Assembly: GCF_005771675.1 (NCBI RefSeq)
Contig: NZ_VAJM01000001.1
Coordinates: 186,001-250,000, forward strand
DNA: 64,000 nt
Source of the DNA: Hymenobacter jeollabukensis
Lineage (GTDB): Bacteria; Bacteroidota; Bacteroidia; Cytophagales; Hymenobacteraceae
Direction of reading: 5' to 3'
The position numbers and the translations under genes are program-made. A model generated the notes under the pieces. That model searched no databases. It was not told where the DNA came from and saw nothing but the letters and a program-made list of their open reading frames with translations. Shown here piece by piece: positions 33,187-42,378 of this stretch. Numbering within the stretch: the first letter of the stretch is position 1; each line of letters opens with the position of its first letter.

Positions 33187-34539
33187 TTACCCGTAGAGCC
33201 GCTCGGTCCGCAGCCGACGCCAGCGGCGCAGCAACAGGAAGCTACTGGCCAGCCCGCCCAGCACCAGCCAGTACACCAGCTCGGTGGCCCACACGCCGGG
33301 CAGCGGCAGCCGCCACCAATGCACGGCCGCATAAGCCGTCAGCAGGTAGGCCCCGATGGCGACGACTTCGATCTGAAACGCCCGCCCGGCCCCGCCCAGG
33401 CCGATAATGCTGTTGTAGAGAATATTGCTGGCGGCGAAGAGCGTGAGAATCAGGGTCAGCACCGGGGCCAGGGGCACCAGGGCGGCGTTCAGGGCCGGCT
33501 CGGAGGTGAACAGCCCGCCCACGTGCACCGGCAGCAGGCTGATGAGCAGACCCACCGGCACCGTGGCCAACAGGCTCAGCGCGATGGTGCGGGCAATGAC
33601 GGGGGCCAGCAAATCAGGGCGGCGCTGGCCCAGGTAGCGGCTGGTGAGCGTGTAGATGGCCGAGGCCAGCGCCAGGGAGGGCAGGCTGACCACCGTGTAC
33701 ACGCTGCGCACGATATTGGACACGGCCAGCTCCTGCCGCCCCATCGCGCCTACCAGCACGAAAAACCCGAACCAGCCGGCCGTTTCGACCAGCTGCTTGC
33801 CCACGATGGGCGCCCCGACCAGCAGCAGGCGCCGCAGCGGCAGCCGCATCGGGGGGTGGCGCAGCAGGGCGTAGCGGTACCGCAGCCCGGGCCGCCGCAG
33901 CGCCAGCAGCAGCACCGCCGCCCCCGCCCCCTCCGATACCACCGAGGCCCAGGCCGAGCCGGCAATGCCCAGCTTCGGCAGTCCCAGTCCGCCCCACACC
34001 CAGCCGTAGTTCAGCGCCACGTTGGCCAAGGTCATCAGCAGGGTGCTCAGGCTGATGACGCGCGTGCGGGCAATGCCGGTGAAAAAGCCCGCGAGGCAGT
34101 GCCACAGGAAGCTGGCCGGCAGGGCCCACACCACGGCGCGCAGGTACAGCTGCATCTGCCCCCCCACCGCCGCATCGTCCACGAGGCGGGCGGCCAGCCC
34201 GGGCGCCAGCGCGTAGCCCAAAGCGGCCAGCGCGGCGGCCAGGGTCAGGCTCAGGTACAGGGTGTTGTCGAACAGGCGGCCGACGGCGCGGCGGCGGCCC
34301 TGCCCGATGCGGCGAGCGGTGAGAATCTGCAGGGCCACGGCCAGGCCCGCGCCCACGGTGGTGAGCAGGTAGAACAGCAGCCCGCCCAGGCCTACGGCTG
34401 CCAGCGGCACCTCGCCCAGTCGCCCCACAAACACCGAATCGGTCAGGTAAATGACGCTCTGCGCCAGGCTGCCCAGCATAATGGGCGCCGCAATGTCGAG
34501 GATGGCGCGGTAAGACGCCGGGCGCCGGCGACGGGACAT
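33187..34539 (-). CDS. MATE family efflux transporter
   Basis: A 450-residue membrane protein with about twelve hydrophobic helices in two homologous halves (NorM/DinF plan). Helix 1 is IAAPIMLGSLAQSVIYLTDS; VFVGRLGEVPLAAVGL follows, with the polar and Gly-rich pattern of MATE exporters. These use a Na+ or H+ gradient to expel cationic compounds. Only 2 bp separate its ATG from the left arm of a hairpin that also includes the end of the upstream SET gene on the same strand, so translation could be sensitive to that structure. Confidence 0.93.
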   Translation of the reverse strand: MSRRRRPASYRAILDIAAPIMLGSLAQSVIYLTDSVFVGRLGEVPLAAVGLGGLLFYLLTTVGAGLAVALQILTARRIGQGRRRAVGRLFDNTLYLSLTLAAALAALGYALAPGLAARLVDDAAVGGQMQLYLRAVVWALPASFLWHCLAGFFTGIARTRVISLSTLLMTLANVALNYGWVWGGLGLPKLGIAGSAWASVVSEGAGAAVLLLALRRPGLRYRYALLRHPPMRLPLRRLLLVGAPIVGKQLVETAGWFGFFVLVGAMGRQELAVSNIVRSVYTVVSLPSLALASAIYTLTSRYLGQRRPDLLAPVIARTIALSLLATVPVGLLISLLPVHVGGLFTSEPALNAALVPLAPVLTLILTLFAASNILYNSIIGLGGAGRAFQIEVVAIGAYLLTAYAAVHWWRLPLPGVWATELVYWLVLGGLASSFLLLRRWRRLRTERLYG

Positions 34540-34541
34540 GG

Positions 34542-34634
34542 GGTGAGGTGGTGAGGTGGTGAACTGGTGAGTTGATGTTCTGAAATGGGCCCGTTGAACG
34601 TCAACTCACCACTTCACAATTTCACCACCTCACC
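34542..34634. repeat. Stuttered hairpin between SET and MATE genes
   Basis: Arms of 34 nt (34542-34575 and 34601-34634) pair with four mismatches. The left arm consists of GGTGAGGT-like units of 8 bp. The right arm covers the SET stop codon and the codons before it; the left arm ends 2 bp before the MATE ATG. The plan repeats the structure at 30867-30924. Confidence 0.7.
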
Positions 34635-35216
34635 GCGGTAGTAGCAGTTCAGGATGGAGTCCATCGGCTCGCGGCCGGCGGCTACGGCTTCCACTTTGGC
34701 CTGGTAGCGGGCTTCGAGCAGGGGCTTGAGGGGCTGGTCCACCTGGTTGAAGTGGCGGAAGGCTTCCGTGAGCTTGGCATCCCACTCGGGGTGGAAGTTC
34801 AGCAGGTCGTCGGGCAGCACCTGGGTGCGGGCGCTGCCGGGCTCGGGCAGGCAGTCGAAGGGCTCCCACACGTTCAGGTAGCCGTAGTCGTCGGTCAACT
34901 CCTCGCCGGGGTGAATGTCGCGCACGGCCAGCTCGAAGTTGTAGGCCGTCGACACCAGGGAGCTGTTGAAGGAGTGGTTGACGAAGCGGGAGTTGTCCCA
35001 GCAGAGCACGAAGTCGCCCTGGGCGTCGCGGTAGCTGTACTTGTTGAGAATGTCCTTGTGCATCTGGTCGAGCCCGCGCACCCGCTCGGGGCTGAACGTC
35101 TGGTCGAAGGCGTCGAAAATCCAGCAGATGGTGCCTTTGGGAATGAAGCGGGTGGCCACCACGCCGTAGCCGATTTCGGGGGAGATGAAGCGCAGTTCGG
35201 TGTCAGGATGAATCAT
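34614..35216 (-). CDS. SET domain protein
   Basis: A 200-residue protein. The SET core is seen in GYGVVATRFIPKGTICWIFD, then RFVNHSFNSS and GEELTDDYGY, which carry the AdoMet-binding Asn-His and the catalytic Tyr. Bacterial SET proteins methylate lysines on proteins, including DNA-binding and ribosomal ones, but no substrate is evident. A post-SET-like Cys cluster is absent. The ATG at 35216 (MIHPDTELRF) fits; an upstream ATG adds 14 residues. The gene lies upstream of a MATE transporter on the same strand. Confidence 0.88.
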   Translation of the reverse strand: MIHPDTELRFISPEIGYGVVATRFIPKGTICWIFDAFDQTFSPERVRGLDQMHKDILNKYSYRDAQGDFVLCWDNSRFVNHSFNSSLVSTAYNFELAVRDIHPGEELTDDYGYLNVWEPFDCLPEPGSARTQVLPDDLLNFHPEWDAKLTEAFRHFNQVDQPLKPLLEARYQAKVEAVAAGREPMDSILNCYYRGEVVKL

Positions 35217-35515
35217 GGGGAGGGAAGGCAGAAAGCGGAGAATTGCAATACTAGCCAAAAGCCGGCTGCGACCCTAACGGCTTGTGTGGTTGGCCAAAGC
35301 GCCGCGCGCTGCGAAGCCCGGGCGGGCTTCGGGCAGGTCTACGGATTTAACGCAGATACCCGGAGGTTAACACGTAAATCCGCCCGCAAAGCGCCGATTC
35401 GGCTCCGGCCGGCGTACTAGTTCCACAGCTACCTGGTCGGCGCGCGCCATTGGCCGCGCCGGCCGGGTAGTTCTGCTGTATTTCCCGCCCATCAACCGCC
35501 AAAACGCCTAAGCCT
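35217..35515. other. Divergent spacer with two small inverted repeats
   Basis: This 299-bp spacer separates the SET and dehydrogenase genes, which diverge. It holds a palindrome CGAAGCCC-N4-GGGCTTCG at 35312-35331 and the pair CGGATTTA / TAAATCCG at 35342-35349 and 35375-35382. No gene or RNA is recognised in it. Confidence 0.5.
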
Positions 35516-36670
35516 ATGCTTGCTATGGATTACCGGGGCCCCAAACGGGTCCGCGCCGTGCAAAAACCCATGCCGGAAATCAAGCACCCGCAGGATGCCA
35601 TCGTGAAGGTGCTGCGCACCTGCATCTGCGGCTCCGACCTGCACCTCTACAACGGCAACGTGCCCGACACCCGCGTGGGCTCCACCTTCGGCCACGAGTT
35701 CGTGGGCGAAGTGGTGGAAGTCGGCGCGGAAGTCACCAAGGTGAAAGTCGGCGACCGGGTCATCGTGCCCTTCAACATTGCCTGCGGCGAGTGTCACTTC
35801 TGCCGCCAGGGCATGTTCGGCAACTGCCACGAATCGAACACCGAGGCCACGGCCGTGGGCGCCATTTTCGGCTACTCGCACACCGCCGGCGGCTTCAACG
35901 GCGGGCAGGCCGAGTACTGCCGCGTGCCCTACGCCAACGTCGGCCCGGTCATCGTGCCCGAGGGCATGGACCTGGACGACGCCGTGCTGCTCACCGACGT
36001 GGTGCCCACCGGCTACCAGGCCGCCGAAATGGCCGGCATTCAGACCGGCGACACGGTGGTGGTCTTTGGGGCCGGGCCCATCGGCATCATGGCTGCCCGC
36101 TGCGCCTGGCTGTTCGGCGCCGGCCGCGTCATCATCATCGACCAGGAAGACTACCGCCTCGATTTTGCCCGCAACTACTCCTACTGCGAGGCCTACAACT
36201 TCAAGGAAATGGACGACCCGGTCGTGTTCATTAAGAAAATCACCGACTGGATCGGGGCCGACGTAGTCATCGACGCCGTGGGCGCGGAAGCGGCCGGCAA
36301 CACCATGCAGACCATTACCGGGCGCAAGCTGCTGCTGCAGGCGGGCTCGGCCACGGCCCTGCACTGGGCCATCAACTCGGTGAAGAAGGGCGGCGTGGTG
36401 AGCATCGTGGGCGTGTACGGGCCGACCGACAACTTGGTGCCCATTGGCAACGTGCTCAACAAGGGCCTGACCATCCGGGCCAACCAAGCTTCGGTGAAGC
36501 GCCTGCTGCCGCGCCTAATTCAGCACGTGCAGAGCGGCGTGCTCAACCCCAAAGGGCTGATTACGCACCGCCTGCCGCTGGAGGAAGTGGCCGACGGCTA
36601 CCGCATGTTCTCCGCCAAGCTCGACAACTGCATCAAAACCGTGCTGCTGCCCCCTACCGCCAGCAACTAG
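35516..36670 (+). CDS. Zinc-dependent alcohol dehydrogenase (formaldehyde dehydrogenase-like MDR)
   Basis: A 384-residue medium-chain dehydrogenase. The catalytic-zinc region is CICGSDLHLYNG (with GHEFVGEVVEVG); the structural-zinc Cys cluster is CGECHFCRQGMFGNC. The Rossmann fold shows VVFGAGPIGIMAA, then IIIDQEDYRLDFA. The long Gly-rich loop after the structural zinc resembles glutathione-independent formaldehyde dehydrogenases, but the substrate is not certain. The next gene starts 13 bp downstream and encodes a small membrane-anchored protein, so the two probably form an operon. Confidence 0.92.
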   Translation: MLAMDYRGPKRVRAVQKPMPEIKHPQDAIVKVLRTCICGSDLHLYNGNVPDTRVGSTFGHEFVGEVVEVGAEVTKVKVGDRVIVPFNIACGECHFCRQGMFGNCHESNTEATAVGAIFGYSHTAGGFNGGQAEYCRVPYANVGPVIVPEGMDLDDAVLLTDVVPTGYQAAEMAGIQTGDTVVVFGAGPIGIMAARCAWLFGAGRVIIIDQEDYRLDFARNYSYCEAYNFKEMDDPVVFIKKITDWIGADVVIDAVGAEAAGNTMQTITGRKLLLQAGSATALHWAINSVKKGGVVSIVGVYGPTDNLVPIGNVLNKGLTIRANQASVKRLLPRLIQHVQSGVLNPKGLITHRLPLEEVADGYRMFSAKLDNCIKTVLLPPTASN

Positions 36671-36683
36671 CGCCGCCCGACTC

Positions 36684-37229
36684 ATGGAAACCAACGTGAT
36701 AAACACGCCCATCGACCCCAAGCAGATTCCCGGCTGGGGCATCGACGCCGACCCTAAGAACGACCCGACCTACCCCATGCGCCAGCGCATGAACGTGGGC
36801 CAGGACCCGGACAGCAAGCACCGCCCCCAGTCGCTGCAGCCCGTCGATACCGAAGTGCTGCGCTCCATTGAGCGGCCCAACGTGTCGGCCGTGTTCGGCA
36901 CGCCCGAGCCGCCCAGCGGCCTGAGCGGCATGATCCGGCGGGCGGCCTTTCACTACAGCGAAAACCGCTACCGCCACTGGCTGCCGCTGGTGCTGGCCGA
37001 CCGCGTAAACGTGGTGGAGGGCATCATCGAAGACCTGGCCCACGGCAAGCTGCCCAACATCTGGGCCGAGAAGGGCTACGACGTGGAGTGGAAGCACAAC
37101 CGCACCAGCCTGATCCTGAAACTCTCGGCCGTGGCCGCCGTAGCTGCGGGCGCCGTCGTGCTGCTCAGCTCCGGCGACAAAGAGCCGAAGAAGCCGAAGC
37201 ACTACCGCGGGGCATACCCCGAGGAATAG
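36684..37229 (+). CDS. Hypothetical tail-anchored protein, partner of the dehydrogenase
   Basis: A 181-residue protein. The first ~140 residues are polar, with IDPKQIPGWGIDADP and YPMRQRMNVGQDPDSKH, and a helical RAAFHYSENRYRHWLPLVLADRVNVVEGI. A single membrane segment follows at ~142-163 (ILKLSAVAAVAAGAVVLLSS), with a basic tail after it (KEPKKPKHYRG), so it looks tail-anchored with most of it in the cytoplasm. It starts 13 bp after the dehydrogenase stop and probably docks the enzyme to the membrane; this is inference. A terminator follows. Confidence 0.75.
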   Translation: METNVINTPIDPKQIPGWGIDADPKNDPTYPMRQRMNVGQDPDSKHRPQSLQPVDTEVLRSIERPNVSAVFGTPEPPSGLSGMIRRAAFHYSENRYRHWLPLVLADRVNVVEGIIEDLAHGKLPNIWAEKGYDVEWKHNRTSLILKLSAVAAVAAGAVVLLSSGDKEPKKPKHYRGAYPEE

Positions 37230-37255
37230 GCCCGAACGCACATGCCTTTCTTCCG

Positions 37256-37290
37256 AAGTCCGGTTGGCACCTGCCAGCCGGACTTTTTGT
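37256..37290 (+). terminator. Rho-independent terminator of the dehydrogenase operon
   Basis: Arms AAGTCCGGTTGGC and GCCAGCCGGACTT (one G-T pair) around a 4-nt loop, followed by TTTTGTGTTTTTT. Confidence 0.88.
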
Positions 37291-37405
37291 GTTTTTTCCC
37301 AGCTATTGTCACTGGAAATGGCTGCGCAACGTGATAATTTTACCCGTTCGCGCGGTGGCGCGGCGGCTCCGTGGAGCATTCTGTTATTCTCCCATTTCTC
37401 GTTTT

Positions 37406-39976
37406 ATGCGGAAAAATTTTACGCTAGTCCTGGCATTGTGCGGGGGGCTTCTGCTTCAGTCCGGTACCGCGCTACGGGCGCAGAGCCTCGACCCGGACTT
37501 TCTGCCGACGGTGCTGAAAGCACCCATGGTATCGACGCTGCAATCGGGCGTGAACACGCTGGCCGTGCAGGCCGACGGCAAAATCCTGGCGGCCGGCGGC
37601 TTCGATTTCGTGGGCGGCACGCTCACCGGCAAGCTGCAGCGCTTCAACACCGACGGCACGGTGGATGCCACCTTCAACGCCGGCACCGGCGCCAACGGCT
37701 TTATTTCGGCCGTGGCCGTGCAGCCCGACGGTAAAATCCTGGTGGCGGGCGGCTTCAATACCTTCAATGGCGCCGTGGATGCCAACCTGGTGCGCCTGAA
37801 CGCCAACGGCTCGCTCGACGCCACCTTCTCCAGCATCGGCGCCGGCGTGCCGCGGCAGCCGATGAGCCTGGCGCTGCAGCCCGACGGCAAGCTGCTGGTG
37901 GGCGGCATTTCCACCGACCTAGCCGGCCTCAGCAGCCCCTCGGTGGTGCGGCTGAACGCCAACGGCACCAAGGACACGGGCTTCAACCCCGGCACCGGGG
38001 CCGATGGGGGCTTCGTACGGACCCTGACGCTGCAGCCCGACGGCAAGATCCTGGCTGGCGGCTCGTTTTCGACCTTCAACGGCCAGACGGCCAACAGCCT
38101 CGTGCGCCTGAACGCCAACGGCTCGGTCGACGCGACGTTTGCGGCCAGCAATCAGTTGCTCAACGGCTCGACGCAGGCCGTGCTGCGCCAGGCCAGTGGC
38201 AAGTTGCTGGTGGCCGGCTCGTTTTTTACGAACAACGCGAGCTTGCGCCTGTTGCGGCTGCTGCCCGACGGCAGCCCCGACAACACCTTTACGCCCGGCA
38301 CCGGGCCTAACGGCTTGGTCATCAGCATGAAGGAACTCAGCTCGGGCGCGGTGCTGCTGGGCGGCTCGTTTGCGCAGTACGACGGCGTGGCCCGGGGCCG
38401 CCTGGCCCGCATTTCGCCCGATGGCGTGCTGGATGCTGCGTTTGCCCCCAACACCGGTGCCAACAGCAGCGTGCTGGCCCTGGCTACCACCAGCACCGGG
38501 CAGGTGCTGATCGGCGGCATCTTCAGCCAGTACAACGCGACCGACCAGACGGCCCTGGCCCGGCTCAGCAACAGCGGCTCGCTCGACGTGGGCTTCTCGC
38601 CCCTCATCGAAGCCCGCGGCACGGTGCAGCAGGCGTTTCCGCTGAGCAACGGCCAGCTGCTGGTGGGCGGCAACCTCAGCGCCATCAACGGCACTACCCT
38701 GACGGGGGCAAACACCCTGCCGCGCCGCTTCAACGCCGACGGCTCCCTGGACGCGAGCTACGCGCCGGCCGTCAGCGGCTCGGTGCTGGCCGCGCTGCCG
38801 GGCGGCGGCAGCTACGTGCTCGATAATACCGCCGCTGTTACCGTACGGCGCCTGCTGCCCGGTGGCACCCTCGACAACGGGTTTGCAACGCGCACCCTCG
38901 CCAGCCGCTACGGCACCGGCACCGGCAACCTCGGCGCCTCCCTGTCGGGCGCTGCTCTCCAGCCCGATGGCAAGGTGCTGCTCTACGGCGTCTTCTCTTC
39001 CTACGACGGGGTGCCGCGCAGCAGCTTGGTGCGCCTGCTGGCCGACGGCTCACTCGATGCTTCGTTTGTCCCGCCGGCTAGCACCAGCCTGCCAGTCAAT
39101 CCCAACGAATTCCGCCGCGTGACGGCGGTGTGGGTGCTGCCCGGGGGCAAGATCCTGTACCAATGGGCTGCTTACCAAGGCTCGCTTCAGCAGTTCTTAA
39201 CCCGCCTCAACGCCGACGGCAGCGTGGATAACACCTTTGCCATCGGCACGGGACCGGCCAACGCCAGCGGCGCGCTGCCCACCTTCGCCGTGCTGCCCCA
39301 GTCCGATGGCAAGCTGCTCGTCTGGAATACGGCCTTCACCAGCTTCAGCGGGCAGTCGGCGCCCTACGGCCTGACGCGCCTGACCACCACCGGCGCGGTA
39401 GACGCCACGTTTTCCGGCCTGACGGAGTACTACACGCCGCGCTACGTGCAGGCCGACGGCAAAATCGTAGCCACTACCGGCAGCAACGCGTTGAGCAACG
39501 CCGGCAGCCAGCTGGTGCGCCTGAACGCCGATGGTTCGCGCGACAACGGCTACGCGGCCGTGGCCGTGCCGAGCAGCATTTTCACCGGCGACGACGTGCT
39601 GACGGGCGTGACCCAGCAGCCCACCGACGGTAAGCTGATCCTCTACGGCTCGTTCCGCTACGTGGCCGGCCAGACGCGCATCGGCCTGGCCCGCCTCACC
39701 AATACCACCCTGGCCACCCAGCCGGCCGGCAAGCTGCCCCAGCCGCTCACGCTCTACCCCAACCCGGCCCAGCAGCAAGTAACGGTGCAGCTGCCCGCCG
39801 GCGCCGAGCAGCTGCGCCTGCTCGATTTGCAGGGCCGCCTGGTGCAGCAGCGCCGCCTGCCCGCCCGCCAGGCGGAAGCCAACCTGAATCTGACGGCAGT
39901 GCCCGCCGGACTGTACCTGGTACAGGTCGTGGGCGCAGCCGGCCTCTACCAGCAGCGCGTAGTGGTGACGCACTAA
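37406..39976 (+). CDS. Secreted delta-60 repeat (beta-propeller) protein with a T9SS sorting domain
   Basis: An 856-residue exported protein (signal peptide MRKNFTLVLALCGGLLLQSG). From residue ~25 it carries about a dozen delta-60 type repeats of ~55-60 residues, each with phrases like VQPDGKILVAGGF, LVRLNANGSLDATF and FNAGTGANG. Such repeats form beta-propellers. The last ~75 residues are a T9SS type A domain (LTLYPNPAQQQVTVQLP, GLYLVQVVGAAGLYQQRVVV), so the protein is probably displayed at or released from the surface. The ATG at 37406 was chosen because the upstream frame crosses the terminator. Confidence 0.9.
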   Translation: MRKNFTLVLALCGGLLLQSGTALRAQSLDPDFLPTVLKAPMVSTLQSGVNTLAVQADGKILAAGGFDFVGGTLTGKLQRFNTDGTVDATFNAGTGANGFISAVAVQPDGKILVAGGFNTFNGAVDANLVRLNANGSLDATFSSIGAGVPRQPMSLALQPDGKLLVGGISTDLAGLSSPSVVRLNANGTKDTGFNPGTGADGGFVRTLTLQPDGKILAGGSFSTFNGQTANSLVRLNANGSVDATFAASNQLLNGSTQAVLRQASGKLLVAGSFFTNNASLRLLRLLPDGSPDNTFTPGTGPNGLVISMKELSSGAVLLGGSFAQYDGVARGRLARISPDGVLDAAFAPNTGANSSVLALATTSTGQVLIGGIFSQYNATDQTALARLSNSGSLDVGFSPLIEARGTVQQAFPLSNGQLLVGGNLSAINGTTLTGANTLPRRFNADGSLDASYAPAVSGSVLAALPGGGSYVLDNTAAVTVRRLLPGGTLDNGFATRTLASRYGTGTGNLGASLSGAALQPDGKVLLYGVFSSYDGVPRSSLVRLLADGSLDASFVPPASTSLPVNPNEFRRVTAVWVLPGGKILYQWAAYQGSLQQFLTRLNADGSVDNTFAIGTGPANASGALPTFAVLPQSDGKLLVWNTAFTSFSGQSAPYGLTRLTTTGAVDATFSGLTEYYTPRYVQADGKIVATTGSNALSNAGSQLVRLNADGSRDNGYAAVAVPSSIFTGDDVLTGVTQQPTDGKLILYGSFRYVAGQTRIGLARLTNTTLATQPAGKLPQPLTLYPNPAQQQVTVQLPAGAEQLRLLDLQGRLVQQRRLPARQAEANLNLTAVPAGLYLVQVVGAAGLYQQRVVVTH

Positions 39977-39997
39977 CCGCAAGCGGTTCAGCTGGCA

Positions 39998-40204
39998 GTC
40001 ATTGCGAGCAACGCGAAGCAACCGCAGGAAGGCGTAGCCAATCCTTCCGCTCGCGGCACGACGGCCCCACTGGTAGAAAACGAAAACGGCACTGCCCGAA
40101 ACCAAGTAACTCTAGTTTCGGGCAGTGCCGTTTTCGGTTCGCAGGAATTGTAGCGGCGGTGCTACTAGAGGAAGGATTGCTTCGGCTACGCCTCGCAATG
40201 ACTG
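39998..40204. repeat. Palindromic intergenic element, type GTCATTGCGAG
   Basis: Outer arms begin CAGTCATTGCGAG and end CTCGCAATGACTG, with GAAGCAA and TCCTTCC blocks on both sides in reverse orientation. The left arm carries an extra ~16 bp (GGAAGGCGTAG) that seems to be a partial duplication. The arms enclose the terminator at 40081-40136. The outer arms resemble GTCATTGCGAG repeats I associate with Bacteroidota genomes. Confidence 0.7.
40081..40136. terminator. Bidirectional terminator between the delta-60 and acs genes
   Basis: Perfect 22-bp arms (starting CGAAAACGGCACTGCC and ending GGCAGTGCCGTTTTCG) around a 12-nt loop. It lies between convergent genes and is flanked by A and T runs, so it can act in both directions. 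Confidence 0.88.
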
Positions 40205-40217
40205 CTTGTACTACCGC

Positions 40218-42134
40218 TTACTTCCGCCCGCCGATGATTTCGTCCACCACGGCCGGGTCGAGCAGGGTGGTGGTGTCGCCGAGGTTGCTGGTTTCGCCTT
40301 CGGCTACTTTGCGCAGGATGCGGCGCATGATTTTGCCGGAGCGCGTTTTGGGCAGGCCCGACACGATTTGGATCTTGTCGGGGCGGGCAATTTTGCCGAT
40401 TTCGGCCACCACGGTTTCGATGATGCTGGCTTCGAGGTGGAGCAGGTCGGTTTCCTTCTGCCCCTCGCCCGGCCGGCAGATAACGTAGGCGTAGATGCCC
40501 TGCCCCTTCACGTCGTGCGGGAAGCCCACCACGGCCGACTCCACCACGTGGGGGTTTTGGTTGATGGCGTTTTCGATTTCGGCCGTGCCGAAGCGGTGGC
40601 CCGACACGTTGATGACGTCGTCGACGCGGCCGATGATGCGGTAGAGGCCGTTTTCGTCGCGGCGGGCGCCGTCGCCGGTGAAGTAGTAGCCGGGGTACGG
40701 CCGGAAGTAGGTCTGCTCGGCGCGCTCATGGTCGCCCCAGGTGGTGCGGATGACGGCCGGCCACGAGGCCTTGATGGCCAGGTAGCCTTCCTGGTCGTTG
40801 CCCTCGATTTCCTGGCCTTCCTGCGTCAGCAGCACCGGCTGCACGCCGGGTATGGGCAGGCCGGCGTGGGCGGGCTTCGAGGGCGTGATGCCGGCCAGGG
40901 CCGAGAGCATGATGCCGCCGGTTTCCGTCTGCCACCAGGTATCCACGATGGGGCAGCGCTCCTTGCCCACGTGGGTGTGGTACCAGTACCAGGCTTCCTC
41001 GTTGATGGGCTCCCCCACCGAGCCGAGCACCCGCAGCGAGTCGAGCGAGTAGCTAAGCACGTTGTCGAGGGGCGCGGCCATCAGGCTGCGGATGGCGGTG
41101 GGCGCGGTGTAGAAGATGCTCACCGAGTGCTTGTCGATGACTTCCCAGAAGCGGCCGGCGTCGGGGTAGGTCGGCACGCCCTCAAACATGAGCGAGGTGC
41201 TGCCGGCCAGCAGCGGGCCGTAGAGCAGGTACGAGTGGCCGGTGACCCAGCCCACGTCGGCGGTGCACCAGTACACGTCGTTTTCCTCCACCTGAAACAC
41301 GTTGCGGAAGGTGTAATCGGCCCACACCATGTAGCCGGCGGTGCTGTGCACCACGCCCTTGGGCTTGCCCGTCGAGCCGGAGGTGTAGAGGATGAACAGC
41401 GGGTCTTCGGCCTCCATTTCCTCGGCCGGGCAGGTTTTGGCCACGCCCTCGGCTTCCTCGTGGTACCACACGTCGCGGCCTTCGTGCATGTGCACGGGCC
41501 AGCCCAGGTGCTCCACCACCAGCACCTTGCGCACCGAGGGGCAATGGGCCAGGGCCTCATCCACCACGCGCTTCACCGGAATCTGCTTGGGGCCGCGGTT
41601 CAGCCCATCGGCGGTGATGACGAAGGCGGCTTCGGCGTCGTTGACGCGGTCGGCAATGGCGGTGCTGCTGAAGCCGGCGAAGATGACCGAGTGAATGGCT
41701 CCGACGCGGGCGCAGGCCAGCACGGCAATGGCCAGCTGCGGAATCATGGGCATGTAGAGGCACACCCGGTCGCCCTTCTCCACGCCGAGGTTGTGGAGCA
41801 CGTTGGCGAAGCGGCACACTTCCTGGTGCAGCTCGCGGTAGGTCAGGCGCAGGTGGCGCTGCTTGGGGTCGTTGGGCTCCCAGATCAGGGCCAGCTTGTT
41901 GCCGCGCTGGGCCAGGTGGCGGTCGAGGCAGTTCTCGGTGATGTTGAGGCGGGCCCCGTCGAACCAGGTGCTGCGGCCTTCGGGCGAAAACGCGCCGCCG
42001 CGCACCGAGGTCCACTTGCGGCGCCAGGTAAAGGGCTCGGCCACCTCGGCCCAGAACGCGTCGGGGTCCTGGACGCTGCGCTGGTAGGCCTGCTGGTACT
42101 CTTCAACGGAACGAATGCGGGGGTGCTGAGGCAT
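40218..42134 (-). CDS. acs: Acetyl-CoA synthetase
   Basis: A 638-residue AMP-forming enzyme of acetate use. The adenylate motif is ILYTSGSTGKPKGVVHS, followed by ADVGWVTGHSYLLYGPL and TGDGARRDENGLYRIIGRVDD, and the acetylation-sensitive Lys is in LPKTRSGKIMRRILR. It has full length for the family. It is convergent with the delta-60 gene and upstream of an MHS-type transporter, separated by 752 bp of repeats. The acs/transporter pair could serve uptake and activation of an organic acid, but the gap argues against one operon. Confidence 0.96.
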   Translation of the reverse strand: MPQHPRIRSVEEYQQAYQRSVQDPDAFWAEVAEPFTWRRKWTSVRGGAFSPEGRSTWFDGARLNITENCLDRHLAQRGNKLALIWEPNDPKQRHLRLTYRELHQEVCRFANVLHNLGVEKGDRVCLYMPMIPQLAIAVLACARVGAIHSVIFAGFSSTAIADRVNDAEAAFVITADGLNRGPKQIPVKRVVDEALAHCPSVRKVLVVEHLGWPVHMHEGRDVWYHEEAEGVAKTCPAEEMEAEDPLFILYTSGSTGKPKGVVHSTAGYMVWADYTFRNVFQVEENDVYWCTADVGWVTGHSYLLYGPLLAGSTSLMFEGVPTYPDAGRFWEVIDKHSVSIFYTAPTAIRSLMAAPLDNVLSYSLDSLRVLGSVGEPINEEAWYWYHTHVGKERCPIVDTWWQTETGGIMLSALAGITPSKPAHAGLPIPGVQPVLLTQEGQEIEGNDQEGYLAIKASWPAVIRTTWGDHERAEQTYFRPYPGYYFTGDGARRDENGLYRIIGRVDDVINVSGHRFGTAEIENAINQNPHVVESAVVGFPHDVKGQGIYAYVICRPGEGQKETDLLHLEASIIETVVAEIGKIARPDKIQIVSGLPKTRSGKIMRRILRKVAEGETSNLGDTTTLLDPAVVDEIIGGRK

Positions 42135-42238
42135 GAGGAGGTGACTGGTAGGTAGGAGCGGCAGTTTACGAAAAAGCGGCTGCGCCCGCGTTGTCGGATT
42201 GTCGCAGAATGTGGCGCTGGAGTCGCAGAGCGGGATGT

Positions 42239-42319
42239 AGCGCGAACGTTCCGGGCGCGTCGCGCTGCTGGCGCCTGGCCGGAAGTCGTGCTGCGCGACG
42301 CGCCCGGAACGTCCGCGCC
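42239..42319. repeat. Inverted repeat with ~26-bp GC-rich arms
   Basis: The left arm runs AGCGCGAACGTTCCGGGCG and the right arm CGCCCGGAACGTCCGCGCC, with GCGTCGCGC complementarity inside; one base differs. It forms the left flank of the repeat island between acs and the MHS transporter. No open reading frame is visible. Confidence 0.65.
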
Positions 42320-42378
42320 ATATCCCCTACCCCTTTCGCTGCCAGCTTGCTGCTCAGGTGGTTCGGGGCGCTCCGTTG

